A stretch of DNA of 46,989 bases. Origin: Candidatus Omnitrophota bacterium. Its GTDB lineage: Bacteria > Omnitrophota > Gorgyraeia > B26-G9. The position numbers were made by a program, and so were the translations under genes. The notes below the pieces were generated by a model. It did no database searches, was not told the origin of the DNA, and was given only the letters and a program-made list of their open reading frames with translations. This document shows positions 46,701-46,989 of the stretch, in pieces. The DNA lies in contig JAHIOQ010000082.1 in NCBI GenBank assembly GCA_018895275.1, positions 1-46,989 of the forward strand. Reading direction: 5' to 3'. The number at the start of each line of letters is the position of its first letter. Position 1 is the stretch's first letter.

Positions 46701-46989
46701 CTTCCTGCTGCCGCGTTATAGACTGTTTTAAGCCGGCAAACTGACTTTCCCAATCAATAATATTTACTCCGGCTTCCCCCTTTGTGTCAAAAGAACCCGC
46801 GGCAATAGCATTCATCATTCTTTTGGCGGCCAGAGTATAAAAATTAAATAATTCTTTAGGGGCTTGCTCGACATTAATATTGGCTGCCATAGAAGAAATT
46901 CCCTCATCCTGTTTCAGAACCATAGCCGCGGCTACCGGAGCGCCGGTAAGCATGGAAGCGCCCATAGAGGGCATAATAAGATAGTTTAA
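21742..46989 (-). CDS. Giant multidomain envelope protein (at least 8,414 residues, 5' end outside window)
   Basis: One uninterrupted frame of over 25 kb. The first ATG is at 46974, but the frame is open to the window edge (five more sense codons) and MPSMGASMLTGAP is not a signal peptide, so the true start lies beyond. Residue numbers here count from that ATG. Order: short coiled coils (1-250), M23 fold (300-405), coiled coils (405-1230), beta-rich barrel-like part (1235-1595), TolC-like units (1680-2330), helical region (2330-2960), mixed region (2960-3650), toroid 1 (3650-4080), beta-rich part (4080-5560), toroid 2 (5605-6035), membrane and glycosyltransferase-like part (6070-8060), soluble tail (8060-8410). 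It probably anchors in the inner membrane with most of the chain outside. Giant genes are known from Omnitrophota; no precise function can be given. Confidence 0.9.
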   Translation of the reverse strand, partial: LNYLIMPSMGASMLTGAPVAAAMVLKQDEGISSMAANINVEQAPKELFNFYTLAAKRMMNAIAAGSFDTKGEAGVNIIDWESQFAGLKQSITRQQEDSEFSSAIKRYAPDAENKFASRIKQAREKAAQAKTELEKITARSKLTELILAQQNYILEKIKEKATNQEKEEAKKIEQQLTEINSALSAKDLNKEKEKLAASKKGVSFYIAKLEIKIAELKKSLQLLIWMQEVLKNDPLPQKEEQPGTEESDPRVDDSWPAGQTTGAGGTPPPEELSQVSSPIRTAYHIPDEGQFGAGRNRNNENGTKDEPPHLGVDYHAEEGTPIYAIKAGKVFDVGEESKNGKSNGYGKYVIIDHGNGYYSLYAHNRDNLVKAGDTVSTNTTIGTVGKTGNAINVNKENGGRPQLHLEIIKGNFKTPAEFWEKKMTGNIVNVNPNNLSKRVIEKSLPKTQEKPGKLAVPGERSSILNQLGRSEVTKAVRGKVNEMLSEKPKKAEEEIKTKKLDTAKEQQINAAKETLRQALARYNNVKQAKDNRDREYARLLVIIQSAKFFIEQRKADIDKATVAKLKLQLEKLVKADLKYQETLKQYIENSKEALTGQMPGFNDSLRQIGDNAAALKDAIGKLTEQLEEAKKEIDYAKNKLKDTEDNLKNWQEAQKALKAGEKVDINRLLGIITKSDIQNNDKKIEQATKDVKRLNEIGSSPKNYPGIDPFILEPSKIQPGIEYWTEQIALAEKDITALTKRLESSNLTDEEKEVIKLQIKNLNKKIPFARMMIDDLKKDSELHEGSGEAFLSILERKKVKAKAEEDYYTDTKIVLKKMFDLQSSLLSAGIKYWPGEEAKAEKRLSEIQAYLDPTNEATLDVGHPDNLFKEEGIPVSIDKRIQYQKKVIDPDCTEKNSSGNYISAEKAKKETEAKKAVYEQRIEDENKKPEDKRDNGLIASWQLKIAELDIYIKDAEIRIEKANMYIDTLPLLKDVFLAEKAAIETLLGKEGKTGLVDMEIDSINKNLEIINGTSSETDVEIVDRNIKLIGKELEYYKLSEDYADKKVIYLKKAEKDGKTLLNTIFPDMEENTQNLINNYNDRAALLDKQLEESSDIIREINEKIEEVEGWLKKLNDKDGNIWDRKRKTQEEKIKALYDFIHAKARALFQDTKITDAREQVKKEVERLRELGAEDIAIAELDTQKQDNLSMVLDKNSLEKFVKRILSDPNRPRELVETLKGASLDKPMDVLEKLGLLAEQFDLGGDYYIVTHMSFGESREAYLKWVNFFGSFKDKGVTVSPFIYYIKRDDPERGAYGGGLEVLVNPENIPVYYALTVDLSKQIYPAIKFKDRGRAVEPTAEQIEFQERAEEQRYRLIITQDYTMVLFPDPEKEGEHKAFIGASLSLDVPADFKFSKDYSSIDGTVIAEYKLSPAFKLIGQVSGGWLKDAYQQDFSWQHGDKELDKEGLSPLYTALVEGAKMHYLFERIGAEIDLLKLVKKKDKEQDKDALTLQLFIQREDNSEGYNQTSAGAQLGFRIGGVIEGKVEGTMGEKTKGVDVELKTKLPAGIDVELKGSLEGSTYTWLGKISKEVFGVDIFAEVGKRYSSAQTEVGFGARRSISGEEVISQAIGDEVKFLEKINDTMKEKYKKAPDPLTRAFLPVLANNTEFNERLIKAIKDIGNNMPKVVAFYNAWYGVSVDTGNVTRELEQRFPFDLGMEFGLENVGEGDAALAVVKLNRALHETRLMVKESINMTTKSYLEMVKAKWAYEKAKMELDLSASESSQAKKDLNSQMVDLEGEFRIKKAMFAALTHINPDGEDMKKIIDGIPDFKDPKAMDIVSSQTDNMRKYWLSLMDEMKISGEIKEDGIIAKLFKKSGIKRVAFGFSPTDIVLQSKDAGLRLSIPITLYDADNKSDNENIEVKAEKGALKAEEIEYLRQAKHIIEIIPEMISLKTELINSLSKTEQRMRDDLANSIQAFNNEKEAKEWKIWKNMDEALLAIIEKNDAILSIVEYKSELETERAYYEALLKNSKAEPEKSPKSQAGKTVINDPSKTYNQRVAPADFTYNEAQRKLDTVRARMSLDKGSSWLAKLLGVKKADLELGPGITKGKPSLTVGLALTFGQNNDKEIREFEKLSEEAKLNLVTGELKARFLLAQIDYLYAKKLDDSLEKIDERSYPSAIVHKLRAKENLEAKKAALNYLLDMPAGAEIEINVPLEKIESEIEGMLRENFDKSKFEQEVTKAEIEILNSQLNLVKNGGEFKVDIPLSEMVMAATGNPGPILWWAGLRAINLIGEFFSDTKAMKKEERIREFELAIDKKKALLSLQRSSAQNEKAKARADLNSDQQYGDYYAVVASRVNAESLGIRTKDDSDINKTRGSPTLDKKQVDTSIAGLVTEAIKNSDDVFGAYLNYLHPGLATEGIDRTTSPTRSYQDTAYIFDGNKGIGALELLPQEKIIYTEPSRRMALEKDAAKRLFEAKFAEKEAEVLNLITELAWINELSSMLPSPAIEQRKAQIEARLKVMAGIPAQVKLKIEDLDKLSIGLKDYNEADKEKLMLTFKGAVGNLPQIKVFEARVNDAAIIIKNKMRALGQGRERTLVGYIEDKARGIDDAAIGKYYETPDINAIARDIRGPLYSMVIDEFKREKELANNAQRIQLLWEKQSVFKERLEASQEAFMSYYEDYLAKSRQYRQKQISKEEVIASFDKVNSYRNAYLDNMRDYLANFENLKLAYRFVGKGLDLEKSVQEGHAELTNLRAELPDTLNLISINEKDKNKVSNLERVQAEALTKDKEAFFRFWDSVKNAVDGDKKELIQEIIEGYKEVLELYPGIIEQGFNEKSSPVVIKKFAAEKLLLLYEHISNILDDDDNTPYYVKEAIITVVGNDVFKYRVLSGHTSGVIAEIFAEDIINNIIDSYLGLFSSLAEGKARNEGHQKQIQKKIDGLKEWQRQNPVYNKHLSKNRDELNQDVEKAIQSWKEKNKPKDWDEESIADKNIIPVEYVNGIATISLQPLFEKAMQQVQAGTRLDALRHKLNDEGIALAIVNWEKGRRYEVLERQGKYLYFKTEKELKAYLKAEGWIMKLRGEISMLEKPTPDGKGSDLSPAQIKYNDKNGISYQAWIVNPKTGEEYRIVFSDKLLEQKIDKKEAYRKAIDAQIKEMEKEQYAAQMSPGKYPGMWDTPVRAWEAYEIIPARYENGITEKNELGFPIIYLQPKDKDGNYLKDEKTGKEIKIEIGAYQYFNGKLEEVNPDLKDVYFIIKDTIKDGNPETGDRVFFGRQALERKLGLMIYGDLLTRFKIENTKKSIRSEELWLKYKSILPIFGALTSSEAVGAAEVMSNLLIGLSAIPESPNLQDISEFFKDFEKKYGKEGAYERFSAIIQGAMKYKGDEKALYEYLNANLDNEKYIGYAKWALYMFDSIAQATGIDRGDDGLLRGVFKYFRGHEVNLMSLMGEIVNITDKSGKKFLGLGRTADVIGLKGLLTSFGLTLDISSPLEKMFSAKSYTKKFSAKDIKMYVLGWREFSNPERSREFLDKLMSNYAIGIKIKGDRVGRVYDTKEAYKKRNLQQIGDLKFDALGIPWPVYITRTAVYNPENNKVEIEEEIIIPGLTGFKDMEEEAVRDLDNYKSHTQMQKEEGGVITYESMSPAPIVKSQLSPQDGEAPLQDIYDFSSRGMNPMSGTIAEYSMLPGDEGYPEPHGDASLYGNSVSGFLFNLAKDQTRLLAIADYLVDTQSIWIFDDTDSSFKGIADMFYTGTSFGRAKELYATTGPMSWFGKMLLLAYKSTGDDKYLDTAIMMYKALAERQKENGGAIKAPQRKDIRGAEERHHELQSGEENTVLESFSEDLEKVIAKDKKYSKLAEEIRTRKEKQKKWFYEGLYDKEKNAFNRGTRLEEKTGLFARDGVFALDVLGLRILKDGPAEISKQIGGFDNLLSMWRNKETETLVSDKLKRVDGQEVEVTLHDCTNKQGRGERQAAGFIDVTAMDALAHLEMARYFENLAGKSKTEDEQRKWIKEAEWEMARYNEHIKEMDKAGIKAAEQGIVYPLATKSGIALFKDSNWKVPEHFGSTAASNWVAFAKAGYNPLKGEYIRGDSAGKDITPDLLYNPHKEKMMMKDLTDGEYTVKMAKGKEALEESEDLLLELLYKKEKGIIPSKRTNYLDWYDTERNIFSYWDAGLQRSVKVTMISDKEQEVKDIALLRLRLEYAGLYERARVTGTGGIGITTVEGKPFRTKDGKPGFILSREALNKASDEIEKLPPKERLRIQRRGWMYFGRFDIDGDGKLELVRMQLIFPAGDWERERVNPDDGVKERLIFKKDIGLKFIKRTSSTGMPYTIELFYNNVGIVDKWEARKDVENWTEKRNKEGVLLVKGEAISQDVEKERVAYTVHNPTLNNTQIEVFVGPELSQAQWVITCEEGAPKGSYGKSQLNFFDTLGHIVDSKIWYNDGKTLTQPKRGGLGWQEKVIKRDFENHNLTIRRTNLKKDIEVILTSDLSYFGQMMMSTFLDEFKDIFGETTKLNVKIQSKYNPSFYNGFIPEKILFYSEDTGKLLAEISTLDYDNVTRRLIGLKIDHSRGGRETIYVWSHYYENPILTIKKGRISNNKFSRYELESKGITIASAKMREEGYLELLKKFNTQQKREFIENLLSYLEQVQKAVENGTAPQLKSDEEIVDTTKGEYSLTAKTTKIKRDRWYRFDKQIRKITEEDRLSAFGTLIDTQVGKELLRRVRYDKSGIVIASERYVWNEKTKKFDILSAIADDFQYPNNEQRNSRVTLYHNGRSYGVYRIIQDAEGRDINKTVRFKEPIFGNEITVESKTSYEGWTERGKKTVTAVNGKTRWIYANEGEVKEEGEFLEKVRVKPAFGPGRMEFFPITDNPFGRQQYTIFDNGEISIPLEWISGTDMARSVTLMTKDHRYIKVYEKYLHTEKEGGFGNINLLGGPYDKVKEYRVSIFGDKILMAEGGSIPLTPGIMSFTVTNGREISYFDLEKPFEAPIVSLYTDRGGYKAKLYDEKSGKNRELKGVIKFHENHLLPKGSLGSDEPKLEIRNVDLRAGIWNKNTVDIRSQKGEPLSTSLSLIESKKQPVYDQKSILATRKEMKPIEDITYEYSPGYLIPQADGSYKFSNQKIAQAIAINKDNLREIPTVIAAKKLDGGAFKDVRLTLKYIFKHNPYYPNLGVGEWRVYTVERHFKNGKEGYSSEYWFDPQGNVWVICDQKFEKPTGFINLFKQFFGLTKPPDKRFVYKLPPSKVFFANYPGYELTGKPEFTFSRKGNFADTYFLAFYTKGIKPKEVLFKDKKGNQVRVINNITSEPKTISFFEPLVRRENIFYHKEPHRITTVEVDFNDKANKEIFVISVSALKRAGLDIANVKDIQLKYEKPTNNTWAGVSDLIILDDKASGERTKEREEVIVNTYVNKEQSNNRYIVTESYKREEKYKRAEQVPLHREDAVYKIFFEDKNLTLVIYNRKDKDVHYPYSLVIDTTLPDIPKPLYAMSPQDGEFFRISSVITKGDILEVRAVPIGFLSPEWHQYNPNEITFEVPITVIYGFENAVVVKKDRLDINNRINSNFFKWSYDHLVNGEKMTKNIENADELAREIDKLPLFAELFVDNDTLPWETMKKESFAGSIVLPKDRIEKNIKASTPTGLIPHYINERYVSTVQEAELIKELLRLGYVKQAQKAVDFYLGRFYLDSKNPLSDSYDVQSGEPLLKDVRFEKDAYSEPTSDVQLAIAEVSLELYKTTGDKRYLGFTQDLLQTVFKFYTRPKQLDGEQISPEQATKVGQYLRSLFYRLFNIKPKAQKANEDVYLNYGITHYRYRPDKVFIDGFRQWSRFRDYNVSTQLSAYKLLLMLRQTEGIDTNFNDFVNSQLTDLEKWIEVFEKRYTSNGVIPKGIKEVVEVNTNTAALAKQTITSTEDWLAFIEMMYSIYNKDDIIDANESAKLKLWLENLAKSHGVVIDDIWGLDYGVPLTREEVISSRLTFLFMKVAKLIGYNEAFSLAQNSLFKLKEKFGGILPSIYTKSQAKYILTYQRKGEVIQRRDDNTYPLDLLTTVRLLESIDDKGSYPRNNIETETLVPQKKDKGLWQDYTNFCKRWEIGTLDKINVVSIIAGFFMLMLITQMMSWIWRWLRYGRSRYKKVMEEDEKEGAKAYELSKYAEKRRVDALFAPEVPEQYRAQEEPSIDNFKQGINIILKGLELRDVQIDSVVNNLVDKVQAKAVQKQPTPEVEEIVDIALKEAGVENTESIVPRITQLVIRLAEGESLRRIILSDGPVEGNFLANLKALYQAIWAWRKYVLKEEFVQTEMNKLRAECPDSSEEELRIKFKEKLKQYHPDFIERPLDEVLDEIIKKEPDFQKRMARLVKENPEPEQRRSKLEEIVRKEYPDIIERSLDEILNEIAEIKLWESDDEWLNGLDEFALISSLTLRWVIKEGYKDGKDIEDSNQFKGRLDLFLGEGFVRVRNLLIDIKKNKPGATSEKMVQVLKSIGITPRPDKVSVKKEDKWISIVIKGLNAKEWKIWEELGISSESVKRFWDRYREFKQREGSDLLSFRPWFINLVRIVPHIFLLALLIVVSFNESMGGMPVLSYMVSTVKLFFSLTYLPWVAGTILGLAILFSGLSKFTRYLRYKNNNIKDSYKINIKKGFLWNPELWNSLSLLWRIVFFAGLLVLIPFAPALTQVHFMIKLLFMSVSVIELFGMIAPLLGGKVGTGLQDYLLKNKIKKDDPRRSWKILNFINSLNIGPSQPGSIMAQSLRYHFQPSTPSGGFWGMAGAIVYYTLLYTSFFFLASFIGGAVINIFFTNTYLLGLNLQFIFASYFFFLNMYLLRYAISVGMTGIAASLVTFPLKMVGLFTAILYIAKVNLPFLYAGITLFGVTIPYLLAIIMLLITFEEKIVGWITSLVDMIKAKRYKDKGGKTLIEFAGGDALMSFVFNAGVDKATERELKRWQNFWSKGDRGVRSINEAFGIKGDMAKLKELFDFLHKTELSNEISLFHPSQLMLRGKEEDWGADNDLRIIVDSQEELEKLFIAAQIKSYLVAIGSYAGMSEDTGTNLVDMVLAINADNQMDNKDIVVNIISNYYKDDDKGKPSNTDYSKGKEHGQRYLLARLLERLAPGIQARVTHDWTPFGFKAAFMTGKEMDPETFMQITSRLVIDRNATVGDLELFIKDLKRIRSDESLVIIVPGRMTTNTLYHIGKASELIEGGHRSFTKGIMLIGGKAGESIGTGWGNMQSTSLWKVLERFAYRNYPIYPFSAYVYRQQGLIKSFWARLFGAIAFTHDAEGISEDIWAVEQEARMKVSLGITPKFSRSRAMWNKQRESYSHAAWYSAYPRWSGGLHQKMFDKTMQNISELGPLSVVAKEPRVNAGSFFSSAPWALLGILLYPFAIIAGLSPFVGILLVFWYYSLIFNQILTLHGLLHYLEAAGFNKSWALVGGMITLLFGFSPGWFIIGYLMGGFIIGLGRWLYNRGIDALTFASQLVVHAIAQIIRQTLEFILSGEQKNDSLSVDMRFRTTIGGDETNPLGKYANFVNLKTVARIMGSFIYFSYLSVIALTLDMLNVLMLLPFIGFGIGLMVGPFSNNVPKGESTKGEILAALLGWSTGFVILTMATLLVSSGVFALTLTGWSVVTSIVLGVIIWASKYSRIGKFKHNFLKRVLDRWEISQYLGTGKIARMHSRYLRSFTLSLFTFLFLFVVPLSSILVFEVALFYKVSLPMKLLVSFMGSLIGIALLFKTLSLILGRLTELRLTSETNNLMQKFKGSDGQLDKATIAYIRALLYDVNVFIHQGNYFWAKKNLEKIRKLLQVNFFEHYLDSMRGLFSNLISMPKVVAHSIISLKNLSKGISQDMKKQNLPYEVLDKAIENEIKYFNEIIKGGKERGELPEVLVALFSEKLTLWGEKRKERLEFLKRLEGSEESRWRGKLWKINKDISILEKEILELQIEKYTEDTLIKTKGKYLFAQIRFIYEAWLKDYPQSSTEERTNKLNGIFETYKISERSPTLYQFLLPGFEKFKKGILQQDMPLFKRILNTFKRHKLHMITLFLFASILLPTLVSAYIPNSEDGSFISQFINYIYKYFIPLIITLGSGMIFISARNEKDIKAMLKDEDKRIILTDDPDREIEFNEKPKELDMQRLIFLIVGNKNSQSDISIADDFKLKETILALVVEASLQKILEQNGIDEKNQFEIFLSNVDFNASNLLKNTREEAVLKFLYLLHNVSSKLEELEISGQLDNRYRFVLMDVSPAGVENIEMALKDKTFAQLKGTIEQINAQASLASELQSGNTVSILGLTVKLDAQQKMLVVESEPIVPAAATAEIPGGAVADTRTGADTSYQEQSTAGQEKDKAVESNRGLKARYDAIFEATKQQGNMENPRGFPVVKEPVSVIKLGENKADIAPQEPAASKEETPPPPAADPALRDKLDGLMPSPRKQGAPVDVRELIDMAA
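25015..26337 (-). other. Giant protein: GT-A/GT84-like glycosyltransferase domain
   Basis: Residues ~6880-7320, between the two membrane bundles. Seen in order: DLRIIVDSQEELEKLFIAAQ, VLAINADNQMD (~7030; resembles the DxD-type TDADTQLP of GT84), SLVIIVPGRMTT, AIAFTHDAEGISEDIWAVEQ (~7250; resembles the HD/ED catalytic segment) and YSAYPRWSGGLHQ (~7300; resembles the acceptor-site (Q/R)xxRW motif). The order matches GT2/GT84 enzymes that pass glycan through the membrane. The assignment is by motif resemblance only and sequence identity to known families is evidently low. Confidence 0.5.
27870..28095 (-). repeat. Giant protein: tandem ~47-residue repeat in the linker after membrane helix 1
   Basis: YHPDFIERPLDEVLDEIIKK (residues ~6300) and EYPDIIERSLDEILNEIAEI (~6347) are clearly related, each preceded by a run of charged helix (FKEKLKQ and EEIVRK). 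This is an internal duplication in the predicted cytoplasmic linker. Confidence 0.75.
28870..30162 (-). other. Giant protein: alpha/alpha-toroid glycosidase-like domain 2
   Basis: Residues ~5605-6035. A series of paired helices (YVKQAQKAVDFYLGRFYL, TSDVQLAIAEVSLELYKTTG, YLGFTQDLLQTVFKFYTRP, VSTQLSAYKLLLMLRQTEG, LTFLFMKVAKLIGYNEAFSL) gives the look of a six-hairpin glycosidase barrel. It is followed directly by the first membrane helix. No catalytic acid can be assigned with confidence. Confidence 0.5.
30295..34734 (-). other. Giant protein: long beta-rich region with a DxDxDG calcium-type loop
   Basis: Residues ~4080-5560 alternate short strands and turns with many aromatic and charged residues (KVTMISDKEQEVKDIAL, ISIPLEWISGTDMARSVTL, ITVESKTSYEGWTERGKK), as in stacked beta-sandwich or beta-helix proteins. 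Near 34210-34245 (residue ~4249) the sequence FGRFDIDGDGKLELVRM is a DxDxDG calcium-binding loop of the FG-GAP/EF type. Lying between the two toroids, it could be the beta-sandwich partner that GH94-like enzymes place before the barrel. No further family is recognised. Confidence 0.5.
34735..36027 (-). other. Giant protein: alpha/alpha-toroid glycosidase-like domain 1
   Basis: Residues ~3650-4080. Helical pairs with glycosidase-barrel character: LFNLAKDQTRLLAIADYLVD, WFGKMLLLAYKSTGDDKYLD, GEENTVLESFSEDLEKVI (~3809, at the place where related barrels have an EHN/LDAY segment), TGLFARDGVFALDVLGLRIL, AMDALAHLEMARYF and AASNWVAFAKAGYNP. The G-DGVFALDVLG and GFIDVTAMDAL patterns resemble the glucoamylase-like domains of NdvB-type proteins. 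Substrate not predictable. Confidence 0.5.
39985..41937 (-). other. Giant protein: TolC/OEP-like strand-plus-helix units
   Basis: Residues ~1680-2330. Three times a pair of amphipathic strands is followed by a very long helix: FDLGMEFGLENVGEGDAALA then VKESINMTTKSYLEMVKAKW (~1687), AGLRLSIPITLYDADN then a helix from LKAEEIEYLRQ (~1870), and PSLTVGLALTFGQNNDKEI then LNLVTGELKARFLLAQIDYL (~2090). This is the signature of outer-membrane efflux proteins (strand-turn-strand into an alpha-barrel helix). TolC has two such units per chain and trimerises; here three or more lie in one chain. Confidence 0.5.
42190..43272 (-). other. Giant protein: beta-barrel-like region
   Basis: Residues ~1235-1595 contain many alternating-polarity strands ending in aromatic residues (DYYIVTHMSFG, VTVSPFIYYI, AFIGASLSLDVP, GTVIAEYKLSPAFKLIGQV, LTLQLFIQRE, VDVELKTKLPAGIDVEL, TEVGFGARRSI). 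This is compatible with an outer-membrane barrel or a large beta-sheet. It precedes the TolC-like units directly. Confidence 0.45.
45760..46077 (-). other. Giant protein: M23 (LytM) peptidase domain, altered active site
   Basis: Residues ~300-405. The M23 fold is clear: HLGVDYHAEEGTPIYAIKAG (zinc ligands His304 and Asp308), YGKYVIIDHGNGYYSLYAH (His358), VKAGDTVSTNTTIGTVGKTG and RPQLHLEI (third zinc ligand His399). The catalytic HxH is QxH here: Gln397 replaces the first His. All zinc ligands and His358 remain. The domain may bind peptidoglycan or activate an amidase, as NlpD/EnvC do, rather than cut. Confidence 0.85.

Noticed and set aside
46950-46974. ATG at 46974 as the true start of the giant gene
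   Set aside because: The frame stays open to the window edge, no ribosome-binding site precedes it and the first residues are not a signal peptide. The start is more likely outside.

Overview
The window reads as part of a chromosome from an uncultivated Gram-negative bacterium, most likely Omnitrophota (former OP3). This is an inference. It rests on a giant envelope gene (at least 8,414 codons, 5' end outside the window), on a small secreted protein carrying the TLSPxL-type motif I associate with that phylum, and on many short repeat-flanked accessory genes. No rRNA, tRNA or CRISPR array was seen. Every gene recognised is on the minus strand, so transcription runs from high to low coordinates.

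Layout from low to high coordinate: (1) 1-4.9 kb: the edge of an IS3-type element that cuts recQ, then uup (ABC-F) and a copper P1B-ATPase, spaced like one operon. (2) 4.9-10.9 kb: an internally deleted GxxExxY gene, tex, a repeat-filled 576-nt gap, a secreted alpha/beta hydrolase, a secreted protein of unknown role, and two remnants of an adenylate-forming (PaaK-like) ligase. (3) 10.9-16.6 kb: a type I restriction-modification island in disorder. It has hsdM with a DUF559 nuclease cassette in frame, a DUF1016/YhcG gene with an internal gap, an hsdS fused in frame to a second DUF1016, and an hsdR fragment cut at both ends. (4) 16.7-21.7 kb: hisF, a guaA lacking its amidotransferase domain, coding remnants, a fused MNT-HEPN toxin-antitoxin gene, a decaying split HEPN/MNT pair, a PilZ protein and a four-helix-bundle (S23) gene flanked by inverted repeats. 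(5) 21.7 kb to the end: one reading frame of more than 25 kb.

The giant protein reads from its N side as: M23 peptidase fold, long coiled coils, a beta-rich barrel-like stretch, TolC-like strand/helix units, more helices, an alpha/alpha-toroid glycosidase-like domain, a long beta-rich region, a second toroid, then about 18-22 membrane helices enclosing a GT-A/GT84-like domain, and a soluble tail. The simplest reading is one chain that spans the cell envelope and makes or remodels a glycan. The parts resemble cyclic beta-glucan synthase (NdvB) modules in a different order, joined to outer-membrane and peptidoglycan modules.

Two other signals deserve attention. The two DUF1016 genes carry four 25-bp palindromes whose arms differ but stay complementary, all encoding the same peptide register. 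Several small accessory ORFs (DUF559, S23, GxxExxY) are bounded by short repeats, as if moved as cassettes that landed in or beside other genes without breaking the frame.
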